In this document: positions 23,393 through 32,749 of the stretch, one piece after another
Layout: each line of letters begins with the position of its first letter
Numbering within the stretch: the stretch's first letter is position 1
From: Petunia secreta
Lineage: Eukaryota > Streptophyta > Magnoliopsida > Solanales > Solanaceae
Direction: 5' to 3'
DNA: 64,000 nucleotides
Assembly (NCBI GenBank): GCA_029990175.1
Contig: JARKIP010000005.1
Location: forward strand, 73,130,001 to 73,194,000
Made by a program: the position numbers and the translations under genes
Notes under the pieces: generated by a model
Databases searched by the model: none
What the model was told of the DNA's origin: nothing
The model's input: the letters and a program-made list of their open reading frames with translations, nothing else

Positions 23393-24958
23393 CTACTTTG
23401 CTATTACTGTCTCTGCTTCTTTCTCCACTTCCCTATCAACATTTGGCTCTAGCTCACCAACAGGCTTCCTTGGCTTTGGGGGCACTTCTTCTAAAGCTCT
23501 TCCATTCCTCAAAGTAACTGCTTGCACAAATTCTTTAGGATTCTTTTCTGTATCACTCGGTAAAGCACCCCGAGGTCTATTATTTTGCGCTCCAGCAAGC
23601 TGCCCCAATTGTCTCTCAAGATCTTTCTGCACACTGCTCAAATCTTTAATTGTTTGTGCATGAGATGCTGAATCATCCATGAGCTTTTGCTGCCCTGCAA
23701 GAAGTTTTCTAAGCATATCTTCCATTGCATTATATTGCTGTGGTTGAGCCTGTGACTGTGACCCCTGCTGTGGTGCACTGCTTTGATTAATTTGGGGTCT
23801 CTCATTACCCTGAAACTGCTCACGGGTATCCCTCCAGGAAAAATTTGGATGATTACGCCAACCCGTGTTATAGTTGTTACCATGCTGATTGCGATTCTGA
23901 CCATGTGACCTGTTCTGACTACCCACATAATATACTGACTCTGGGTTAGATGGACAAACCTCATTACTATGATCCTCACCACACACCTCACAAAAAGTCT
24001 GAATTTGTTGCACTGGAGCTAATGGTGGTTTTGCTTGGAGAGTCAGCTTGCTGATTTGGTTAGAAATAGCATCCATCTTCGCTCGCAGCTCTGAAATTGC
24101 ATCAAATTGAAGTATCCCAGCAGCTTTCTGTGTATTAGCCCTGCTAACACCCTCAAATTGTGTCGTAGCTCTGCCATCACCTTGCCAATCAGGATTGCTC
24201 TGCGAAAACTTATGAAGCAATTCATAGATCTGATCAAAATTTAAAGCCAGCACTTGGCCTCCAGCAGCAGCATCAACCACAATCCTAGTGTGTTGGTTCA
24301 ACCCCTCAACAAAAGTGTGTGCAATAACCTCATTAGATTGGTTGTGATGTGGACAATCTCTCAATAGCACTTTGAATCTCTCCCAGGCTGCATACAATGA
24401 TTCTACTTCTAACTGCCTGAAGGACATAATCTCGCTCCTCAGCCGCGCTGTCTTGGCAGACGGATAAAACTTAGCCAAGACTTTCTTAGCCAAATCCTCC
24501 CAAGTAGTGATAGACCCAGGCTTCTCAGCCTTTAACCACTTCCTTGCTGCCCCAATCAATGAAAATGGGAACAAAGTCATACGCACATAATTAGTAGGCA
24601 CACCCGATGGTGTATAAGTATCACTAATCTCCAGAAAGTTCTGAATGTGTTGCTGCGGATCCTCATGTAGTAATCCAGCATATTGCCCCGTCACATGCAG
24701 CAACTGAATCATGCCGGGCTTGATCTCAAAGTGTCCGGTAATAGCGGGCTTCACAATACTTGACGCTACTCCTCCCAAGCTAGGAAAAGCAACATCTCGC
24801 ACGGCTACTGCTTGTTCTTCAGCCATTTCAACAGGTAGAGAGGCAAGTACGATTGCTAGTGCTTCTCGATCTCTCGCTTCTCTTTTCGCCCTTCTCAAGG
24901 TTCTTTCAGGCTCGGGATCAAAAGGTGCGAGTGATTCGTCCTTTTTATTCCTTTGCAT
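23393..24958 (-). CDS. gag: Athila-like gag polyprotein (521 aa)
   Basis: Starts MQRNKKDESLAPFDPEPERT. Residues about 120-235 hold the retrotransposon gag core (RMTLFPFSLIGAARKWL, then SFRQLEVESLYAAWERFK and FVEGL). Near residue 310 a zinc knuckle of form CX2CX3HX4C (CEVCGEDHSNEVC) is present, the spacing seen in Athila. A Q/N-rich linker follows. It assembles the cytoplasmic particle and binds element RNA. The frame ends at TAG (23393-23395), but the same frame continues into pol, so in related elements gag and pol are probably one polyprotein and this stop may be a mutation or a read-through site. Confidence 0.9.
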   Translation of the reverse strand: MQRNKKDESLAPFDPEPERTLRRAKREARDREALAIVLASLPVEMAEEQAVAVRDVAFPSLGGVASSIVKPAITGHFEIKPGMIQLLHVTGQYAGLLHEDPQQHIQNFLEISDTYTPSGVPTNYVRMTLFPFSLIGAARKWLKAEKPGSITTWEDLAKKVLAKFYPSAKTARLRSEIMSFRQLEVESLYAAWERFKVLLRDCPHHNQSNEVIAHTFVEGLNQHTRIVVDAAAGGQVLALNFDQIYELLHKFSQSNPDWQGDGRATTQFEGVSRANTQKAAGILQFDAISELRAKMDAISNQISKLTLQAKPPLAPVQQIQTFCEVCGEDHSNEVCPSNPESVYYVGSQNRSHGQNRNQHGNNYNTGWRNHPNFSWRDTREQFQGNERPQINQSSAPQQGSQSQAQPQQYNAMEDMLRKLLAGQQKLMDDSASHAQTIKDLSSVQKDLERQLGQLAGAQNNRPRGALPSDTEKNPKEFVQAVTLRNGRALEEVPPKPRKPVGELEPNVDREVEKEAETVIAK

Positions 24959-25056
24959 TCAAAACCTATTGCCTGAAACAGCACAAGAAACTCAACAAAA
25001 AATTAAACCTGAATAGAAATTAAGTAATCGTTCAAAAAGAAAATAGTCCGTAATTA
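24959..25056 (-). other. Short Athila leader between primer site and gag
   Basis: About 100 bp separate the primer site and the gag ATG. No upstream ORF of note. Confidence 0.5.
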
Positions 25057-25075
25057 GTCCCCGGCAACGGCGCCA
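25057..25075 (-). other. Primer binding site, tRNA-Asp type
   Basis: Minus strand reads TGGCGCCGTTGCCGGGGAC, the primer site typical of Athila and Tat elements, 6 nt inside the 5' LTR. Confidence 0.9.
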
Positions 25076-25081
25076 AAAACT

Positions 25082-26424
25082 TGTTGCTCTCAACGCACAC
25101 GCAAGTATACGCGGTCGACAAGTAATAAAGTGATAAATCGAATATCGTTCCCACGAGGACTAAGCAGACTAATACTTCGTAAACAATTCCTACAAACTAC
25201 TCAGGGATCTTTTTCTTTGATTGTAAGAGATTTTATATATCTAAAACGCAGTAATTAAAGTGCTAGAGGTGTAGTCAAGCAATGAGAAATACTTTGGTTG
25301 TTAACAATATCAAGGGGACGGTCCAGGGTCAGAGTTACGAACAATCCAGTTGATGTATCCAATTGATTCCACTTCTTAAATCCCGGGTTACTAACTGACA
25401 GAGTAAATGTAACTGTGAAAACCTTTCAGTTCTTCACAGTCTATGCAAGCTACTTCAATCCCTATATGTCTATGAGTTAAATCACATGCACGCATTAACG
25501 ATTCATGTTATGAGTTAAACTAGGCAAGCAAGTATATGTCTATCCTACTCGCAAATTGGTTCCCCGGGTTCACAAATTAGTTCTATTCTTTCTTATTACG
25601 TAATTAAATTTCCTCTTTCGAGTTCAATCCAAAAACCATAGATGATGTATAATTATCGAGCTCTAACAATTACACATGTGAAATCAAGAAAGAATAAGTA
25701 ACCCGTTATGGGATTCAATCAATGGGAATCAATCTTCAACAATCAACTTTCATGTAATACTCTAACCCTAAAACGTAAAGTTTAGCCACACATATTCATA
25801 ATCACAAGGCAATAATTTGGTGTAATAATGAAGTAAATGATGTAATAGATGAAAGATTAGGAATAAACCCTTGTTCAATGAGTATGTTGCTCTCAATATT
25901 GCTCCAAAGTATCAACTCCTATCAAAAACTAAGTAAAAGAGTATTTATAGTGTTTACAAACACCTAGTAATAAGTTAGACCCAATACTAGACGGAATAGG
26001 AAGTGAAAAACCGCACAAGGGGCGCTATAACGGGCGCCCCGCGCCTCGTAAAGCGCCCAAACAAGCAGACCCCGTCGAATTCCGGGCGCTTTTGGGGCGC
26101 CCCACGTGAGGTATAGCGCTGGGGCACTGGGCGCTATAACTGGCGCGCCACGTGCCCCAAAGCGCCCAGCCAAATCGCCTTCTTCCTTGGTCCGAACTCG
26201 TGCTCGTGTCGTGCCCTCGTGTGCTCAATCCAATCCTCAATCATCTTCCAATCAACTCATGCTCAATCAAGCTCCAAAAAGCTCCAAATGCACTGCGTAA
26301 CAACCTACACACGCACGACATCAAATTAGTGTAAAACCACATTCACAAACTATCAAACGAGTGCAAAACAAGCTCAAACATGCGGAACTATTAAGGAAAC
26401 CTTGGCATAAAATGCCAAACATCA
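25082..26424 (-). repeat. 5' LTR of the Athila-like element
   Basis: 1343 bp, with TGATG...GCAACA ends on the minus strand. It contains the promoter TATA box CTATAAATAC (25941-25950). Differences from the 3' LTR noted by eye include C/T near the terminus, T/C in AAAAYGCAG, G/A in CTATGRGTTA, G/A in CCCTARAACG and C/T in AAGCYCAAAC. Confidence 0.95.
25941..25950 (-). promoter_or_regulatory. TATA box of the Athila 5' LTR
   Basis: CTATAAATAC on the minus strand, about 870 bp upstream of the primer site. It should start the genomic RNA that covers gag, pol and the env-like ORF. Confidence 0.6.
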
Positions 26425-26429
26425 GTGGT
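26425..26429. other. Target site duplication GTGGT (right copy)
   Basis: Matches 13885-13889. Removing the element rejoins the flanks as ...AATATAGGTGGTCTGAGTTAAG. Confidence 0.9.
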
Positions 26430-26578
26430 CTGAGTTAAGATTTCATAAAAGTGGAGATGATATCGAGTAAATAATATGGAGGAGCAGATTATTACGATGT
26501 AGGAAGAAGCTCAACAACGTAGCTGTGGTGGAATTTTGAGCGGGAAATAGTATGTTTAAAGTAGAGGAAAAAATGGGG

Positions 26579-26592
26579 AGGAGAGAGAGAGG

Positions 26593-26632
<40 letters not shown>
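26579..26632. repeat. (GA)n microsatellite
   Basis: About 54 bp of GAGAGA with a short GGGG interruption near the left end. Confidence 0.9.
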
Positions 26633-26633
<1 letters not shown>

Positions 26634-26748
26634 TTGCATAGATCTAGGTTTATGGCCAAAATTGAAAAAAAAAAAGGCCTTTTATACTTGGACCATTGTA
26701 TAACATAAAAAAAATTGGGGTGGTAGTTAGAAGACTTTAGTACCATTA

Positions 26749-27290
26749 ATGCTCGTTTGGTTCGGAGACAAGTTATGCAGGTATTAGTAATGCAGGTATT
26801 AGTTATGCAGGTATTAATAATGCGGGTATTAGTTATGTAGGTATTAGCAATGCAAATATTAGTTATGTAGGTATTAGTTATACAAGTATTATATCTTGGT
26901 TAACAAATGATTTGTTGTATTAAAAAATTTGTATAGATTTCATAATTTAAATTATGTTTTAATATTTTATTATTCAATAGATATTTTTTTACTATTGAAT
27001 TATAATAATGTAAAGAGATGTGAGGGTATATTTATCTTCTCATAAACTAATACCCGCTTTATTAATACCCGCATTATTATTCCATCTTCTATGCCGCACA
27101 AAATAATACATAGATTTACTCATTAATTTATGCGGGTATTAATTAGTGCAGGTCTGTAAATTCAAACCAAACGTTGTATTATTAGTGCAGATTTTTATAT
27201 CTTGTTACAAAACAAACGAAAACACTGCGTTATATTGCGAGGGATTTAGTGCAGATATTAATTCTTTTATGCGCCCAACCAAACGAGCAC
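26749..27290. mobile_element. PIF/Harbinger-type MITE (542 bp)
   Basis: Terminal inverted repeats TGCTCGTTTGGTT / AACCAAACGAGCA and a TTA duplication on both sides (26746-26748 and 27291-27293), the target signature of PIF/Harbinger. The interior holds many copies of AATGCAGGTATTA/TAATACCCGCATTA in both orientations, and no ORF. It is related in motif and structure to the MITE at 57241-57787. Confidence 0.8.
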
Positions 27291-27293
27291 TTA

Positions 27294-28070
27294 ATGATTA
27301 AAGGAAGATATACTACATTATTAAGACTTGAGCCTTTTTTTATTTTAAAAAAAAAAAAAAACTTGAGGGACCTGCCATGCCAATATCCCAAACATGTAGG
27401 AAGGGCAGCATCCTCCAACGACTAGGAAACCAACGGTTTTAGACCTGAAAACTATACTTTGGCAGGTTGCTTATTAAATTATCTCATCATAGCATCAACT
27501 GATTTAGGTACAAATTCTAGATGCTTATGTACTGAGTACCTTGTCAAGAAGGAACTACCATCCCAACTAACATATTGAAGCATAGGCAAGGAGTAGACCC
27601 AAAATCCAATTATGAAGTGCAGCATTTTGGATAGTTCACTACTTTGCAGTTTAATAGTACCAGCGCACAAATTTAATGAATTATACCTAAGTTATAATCT
27701 GTAATCGCATGATATTAAAATGATGAGTTATCATGACAAACTTAGTTTTTTTTTTCGGTAGAAAAACTTGGTTACTTCCACTGATTAGACAATTAGTATC
27801 TTTCAATAGCCTGAAACATAAAGATCAAGCATGTCCTCTTGTTTTATCCTTGAATTCCAATATATGCACACTAATGTCTGACTTGTAGGGTCAATAAAAA
27901 GACAAAATTGAGGTAGAGTCACTATTTCTTAAAATTATAATATATTCGAGGAGATGCTAATCATAGTCAATACTGTTTTATAGTGTACAATCTAGATATA
28001 TGACTAAGCAGATGTACAAGAACGTATCTAAGATTTAACGGTTACGGATATCAGTATAAACTTACCACGG
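27294..28070. other. No recognisable gene
   Basis: AT-rich DNA with short open frames on the minus strand (27230-27670) that lack family features. It precedes a recent tandem duplication. Confidence 0.35.
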
Positions 28071-28855
28071 CTCCTAAAGAAAAAGTAATATTAGAAGGTA
28101 TTTAGTTGGTTCATCATCTGCTCTGAGGTAATACGATTCGGCAAACAAATTTTATACCGATAACCAAACCAACATCAAACGAAGATTAGATATATCTAAT
28201 AAACTTCCTCTCAAATCAGTTTCATCACATTATACTACAGAAAATTAAAAATGTCAAAAAAAACTAAAACAGTTGACCTATCAACCTAGTATGTTAGAAT
28301 TTGGACAAAAGAATACCTCTAACTTAAAAACAAAACAAAAAAAATACAGTTTTATTAAACAATTTGTTACTAGTATTTTGATTATCAGGGGCCTTTATCT
28401 ACGTAAATATATTTAACATAAATATTGAAAAAAAATTATATATATCTAGGTAAAATTTACAACTCCTAAAGAAAAAGTAATATTAGAAGGTATTTAGTTG
28501 GTTCATCATCTGCTCTGAGGTAATACGATTCGGCAAACAAATTTTATACCGATAACCAAACCAACATCAAACGAAGATTAGATATATCTAATAAACTTCC
28601 TCTCAAATCAGTTTCATCACATAATACTACAGAAAATTATAAATGTCAAAAAAAACTAAAACAGTTGACCTATCAACCTAGTATGTTAGAATTTGGACAA
28701 AAGAATACCTCTAACTTCAAAAACAAAACAAAAAAAATATAGTTTTATTAAACAATTTGTTACTAGTATTTTGATTATCAGGGGCCTTTATCTACGTAAA
28801 TATATTTAACATAAATATTGAAAAAAAATTATATATATCTAGGTAAAATTTACAA
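28071..28855. repeat. Recent tandem duplication, two copies of about 392 bp
   Basis: 28071-28462 and 28463-28855 are almost identical, with only a few substitutions and one single-base insertion seen. Both begin CTCCTAAAGAAAAAGTAAT and end AGGTAAAATTTACAA. There is no terminal inverted repeat or primer site, so it looks like a local duplication rather than an LTR pair. Confidence 0.9.
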
Positions 28856-29217
28856 GATACAAGAATTTTGGAGTTTTATCAAATTGCAAATAAAAATAAG
28901 GAAAGAAAGGGACGAAAGGAAAAAGAAGTCAATAGAACCAGAAAAGAAAAAAGAAAAGGCAATGAAAAATGGACAAAAAGAAGTTAGTTACAAATTATGA
29001 ATGAAAGCATAAGTAGTAGTCCTGGCTCTAGTCCTGGGATTCAAGCACAGGGCCTCATATTAGGAGATAACTTTGGAGGACCTCCTTAATCATATGACAT
29101 ATCCTACAAAAACGTAAAAGGATGAATACAAGGTGTAAATATTTACACCATGTCATCCTCTACTACACCAAAGCATATCTAAAGATACAAAAAAATGCTG
29201 AAAAAAAGTCTGAAGCC
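28856..29217. other. Spacer downstream of the WD40 gene
   Basis: A-rich sequence. The part nearest 29217 would be the 3' untranslated region of the minus-strand WD40 gene. Nothing else seen. Confidence 0.4.
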
Positions 29218-30998
29218 TCAAGATTCTACCCACATACATACTTTACCTTTGCCTGTCGCACAAGCAAGTGTTCCAACCATATAAGGATGGGCAGCCAAAC
29301 GGTATGGAATAGTAGGCATGTAATCGCTGTGCAAAGTACGGATAACTTTCCGAGCTGCTCATAGTTTTCTCCTCCAAATAGACAACGGCATTGTCCGAGC
29401 TGTGTTGAACATGAAATTACCTATGTAACTCCCGAGTACGTGCCAAATCATTGGTAGAATAAAGACGGACAATCAAGCTTGTTAAGAAAATTAAACAGAA
29501 GAACAAACCTTGTTGTTGCCAGAAAACTCCCAGAAGGTGAAAAATATGCAGAATAAACAGGACCTCCATGGCTAATAGTTGTCAATGATTGTGGTTGATC
29601 TCTATTCATACTCCTCAAGTCCCAAATAGAGAGAGTTTTGTCTGATGAACTTGTAGCTAAAATATTATTATCATTTGGCTTGCAATGTATTGTGTTGATT
29701 CTGTCTCTATGCAATCCCCATGACGACGATGGCGTGCTTATATCAAATATTTTTAATTGTCCAGATTCATCACCAAAAATTATACAGCTTACAGACTCTA
29801 CTTGTTGACAAATGGAATGTATCGCAAAAGGATCTTGATATACCTCACTGAAGTCCTCCTTTTCAACATCCAACAACATAATACGTTGATCATAACTTGA
29901 AGTAAATATCTGCATATATATATATATAAGAGTAGTTTCTTATTATGTAATGTGGCAAATTGCCATACTAGAAATTAAAGGTGAGGAATGTATGAAATAG
30001 CTCAGCAGCACACGAATAGCTTTTCAATTTCATAGTCTACTCACACATATTTTGGTTTCGGATAAATTATAGTTACAAGTGTCATCACAAATTTCCGAAG
30101 ACTTATAGGAGAGAAATTTCAAGAGGAAAAGCAATTTCAAAAGCTTTAGAAGCAACAGTGCATTTTAAATACTTTAAGACATTTACATATCCATGACTCG
30201 ATGGCAATGGTACATATGCCAAGCATTGTTTTGATAACAAGGTAATACAAATCTCAAGTAGTCAGGAAGAAAAAAAAACAAAGAAAAAAAGAAGCAAAAC
30301 TCAAGTTACCTTGGACATGGAGAACGACTCAATTGTGATTCCAGATACCTTAGACAGATGAGGATGATATACATAAATTCTCTTATCCATATTCTCTTCT
30401 TCAAAATCTACATTCCATAGCCCCAGGTAGCCATCCTCATCCCCGACAACAACTACTCTCTTATCGGCTGTGGGTAAGAACTTCACATCTGAGATGGCAC
30501 CATTCACCACTTGTGTTCTTCCCTTGGGGTTCAACTCTAACATGTCCAAATTAACTACCCCATGAATTACTCTTGTATCCAATAATGGCGGATTATTTCT
30601 TCTCAAATTTTTTATTGTTCTAATCATTCCCTTGTTCGCTAACTCGTCTGAATTAGAAGAATGTTTTGCTAATTTCTTTGCCTCGACTTTATCTTTGAGG
30701 CCATCTCTAAATTCCGGTCGTATTCCTTGATTTCTACGAGACAAGCGTTGAACAGTAGTTGAAGCTTCAACATCAAGATCTCTACAATCACATTCATATG
30801 AGAAACCACGTGAAATAAGACCAAAGAAAACACTTATATGAAATTTTTAGTAGCAGCATTTTGCATGGGCCAGGTATCTCGATTTATTAAGAATGAAGAA
30901 TGAAATATAGTGTACTGAGTGATGTGAGTTATTTTGGAGGAGAACCTTTTGCGTCTTTGCGGCAGCTTTGAATTAGCTGCTCTTCTGTTATCTGCCAT
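29218..30998 (-). pseudogene. WDR76/CMR1-like WD40 protein gene, probably damaged near the C-terminus
   Basis: Exons: 30946-30998 (ATG, MADNRRAANSKLPQRRKR), 30310-30781, 29509-29909, and a C-terminal exon about 29218-29354. The first three join in frame through GT..AG introns. The protein carries WD blades (SDVKFLPTADKRVVVVGDED then GYLGLWN; SCIIFGDESGQLKIFD; INTIHCKPNDNNILATSSSD then KTLSIWDLR). The IWDLR ending matches a DWD box, used by adaptors of CUL4-DDB1 ubiquitin ligases. Homologues bind chromatin and respond to DNA damage in the nucleus. The C-terminal piece (MPTIPYRLAAHPYMVGTLAC then ATGKGKVCMW) is the family's end, but about one blade is missing before it and its frame disagrees by one base with the preceding exon. 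Either an unrecognised exon exists or the gene is broken. Confidence 0.7.
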
Positions 30999-31434
30999 CA
31001 AGAGACGAACACAAACAAGCAACTCAACAATGAAAGGAGAGGAGGGAGATGTATATGTACTTACGGATTGTCATAGTGTTTGTTACTAGTAGTATTTTCC
31101 TTTCTTTAATTATCTGCACTTTGAAGATCCAAAATCTTATAAGAGAGAATGCCAAAAGTCAAGCAAGAAATATATCTTATTCGGATAGACGTGAAGTTAT
31201 CGTTAATTTAATTGGCTGAATCTTAATTAATCAGTCTTTCTTGTCTATTTTGAGTGTCTCTTTCAAAATAACTGTTGCCTTCCCAAATCAATAAACAAGT
31301 TTTTTTTTTTTTTTTTTTTTTTAACTTACCTTTGTTATAACAATTTTCTAAAAGCTTTATTTAAATTTTCAAGAGTTAAAGAGGGAGTATTTTTTCAAAG
31401 AAAATAAATTGCATCTACTAATTCAAACGGCATA
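30999..31434. other. WD40 gene upstream region
   Basis: AT-rich, with a poly-T run at about 31300-31322. No clear TATA box for the minus-strand gene. It ends at the terminus of the CACTA relic. Confidence 0.4.
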
Positions 31435-31446
31435 TACTACTAAAAA

Positions 31447-31825
31447 AACAGGGTTCTCCGACCGTCCGATCGGTCGCATAATGGTCGCCCAGTCGACCGA
31501 TCGGCGACCGATATGGGTGGTCGGAGAATTAATGGTAACAAAAAGCCCTGCGACCGAAAATTGGTCGAAACTTCGACCACCATGTGACCGACATTCAGTC
31601 GCATAGTAGGATAGAAACATTGACCAAATAGGCGACCGATCGTCGGTCGCATAGCATATGCGACCGACAATCGGTCGCCTATTTGGTCAATTTGTTGGAA
31701 TTACCTGTGACCATTTAGGCGATCGAAAGTCGGTCGCATATGCTATGCGACCGACGATCGGTCGCCTATTTGGTCTAATGTTTGCCACTGATTTGGCGAC
31801 TGAAAGTCGGTCGTCAAACTGGAAA
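31447..31825. repeat. CACTA subterminal repeat array (GCGACCGA/TCGGTCGC)
   Basis: More than ten copies of GCGACCGAN(2-4)TCGGTCGC-like words in both orientations, several forming palindromes such as GCGACCGACAATCGGTCGC. Subterminal arrays of this kind bind TNP1-type proteins in CACTA elements. Confidence 0.8.
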
Positions 31826-32034
31826 AAACCTGCAATAAAAAATCTGTTTTCAGACAGTAGCAACAGCAAAAACCAGATGTTTTTCAACAGAAAACTGCAT
31901 TCGAAAACAATAAAAACACTAATTCAAACACAACGCAATAAAACCTAACATTTCAAAAACATCCAACAACATTAGTTATGTCTTGAAATTGTTAACATAA
32001 AGCTTCACAGACAGTTATCCACAATCACAGAAGA

Positions 32035-32660
32035 CTACTCGGTCGAGGCAGAGCTAGACCCGGACTCGGAAGAGGAAGAGGAGTTGCGTCGATGCCTGCT
32101 CTTATGCTTTCTTCTCGTTTTCTTCTTCTCCTTTTTGGCAAGGAGCTTTTTGATAAAGTCTTGCGTTTCTTGATTTACTCTCGACAGCTGTGCGATCTTC
32201 TCTCTCATTTGAGCCATTTCAGCAGGATCAACAGAACTCGACGGAGAAGAAGTAACTGAAGTGCCCAAAAAGCGAGCATTGTGCTTATCCGAAGCAAATA
32301 GCGATCCAAGACCATAAGCAGACCCCTTCTTAACCCCTCCAACAGTTTCGACCCATATTTCCTTTTCTTTCTCGAACGTCAAGGGAGCCGGGGTGCTGCT
32401 TCCGGCGTCCGATGCTTGAGTCGATGTCCACTCTTCCACAGCCTTTGTAGCCTTTTCCTGAAAAACATAAATATATTAATGATGTTAATAGAAAGACTAA
32501 ACGTTGAAGGATTGGCGCGACTAAAGATCGAATTTTACAAACTTACCCAAACTTCTTTTGCGCGGGGCTCGACCCACTCTCCACCGCCCTTCTTGGCACC
32601 CTTTGTATGCCTGATCTTGTGCAGCTCGAGCACGGGAATAGTGCGCTTTTCTTTCTTTTC
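32035..32660 (-). pseudogene. TNP1-like CACTA protein, C-terminal exons
   Basis: Two exons in phase: 32547-32660 (EKKEKRTIPVLELHKIRHTK, then GEWVEPRAKEVW) and 32035-32457 (EKATKAVEEWTSTQASDAGS ... GGVKKGSAYGLGSLFAS ...). The latter ends in a predicted coiled coil and an RRKHKSRHRR basic, serine-rich tail. The HxxxGEWVxxxAKE and GGVKKGxxYGLGS motifs are characteristic of plant En/Spm-associated TNP1-type proteins, which bind subterminal repeats. The N-terminal part is missing; the frame upstream comes from TNP2 (donor at 32750). Confidence 0.75.
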
Positions 32661-32749
32661 CTACAAATTAAAAATCATAATATGCTCTGCTTGGTCCAAT
32701 TATGTTTGACCCCAAAACCAGGTGTTTTAGTTTGCAAGTTTTCAGTTAC

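Larger units (their letters stand above)
13890..26424 (-). mobile_element. Full-length Athila-like Ty3/gypsy retrotransposon (12.5 kb)
   Basis: Both LTRs are 1343 bp (13890-15232 and 25082-26424). The element is bounded by the 5-bp duplication GTGGT (13885-13889 and 26425-26429). In the direction of transcription (right to left) it has: 5' LTR, a TGGCGCCGTTGCCGGGGA primer site of tRNA-Asp type, gag, pol (protease, reverse transcriptase, RNase H, integrase), a non-coding spacer, an env-like ORF, a long non-coding tail, a GTGTGGGGTGG polypurine tract and the 3' LTR. This order with an env-like ORF after pol is that of Athila. About six base differences, all transitions, were counted between the LTRs, so the insertion is recent. 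Pol is interrupted by stop codons. Confidence 0.95.

Noticed and set aside
28071..28855. LTR pair of a tiny retrotransposon
   Set aside because: The copies are directly adjacent with no internal region, no TG..CA ends and no primer site. A tandem duplication is simpler.
29421..29477. Candidate WDR76 exon (SLIVRLYSTNDLARTRELH)
   Set aside because: It would need a 31-base upstream intron, shorter than plant introns allow, and does not restore the frame of the last exon.
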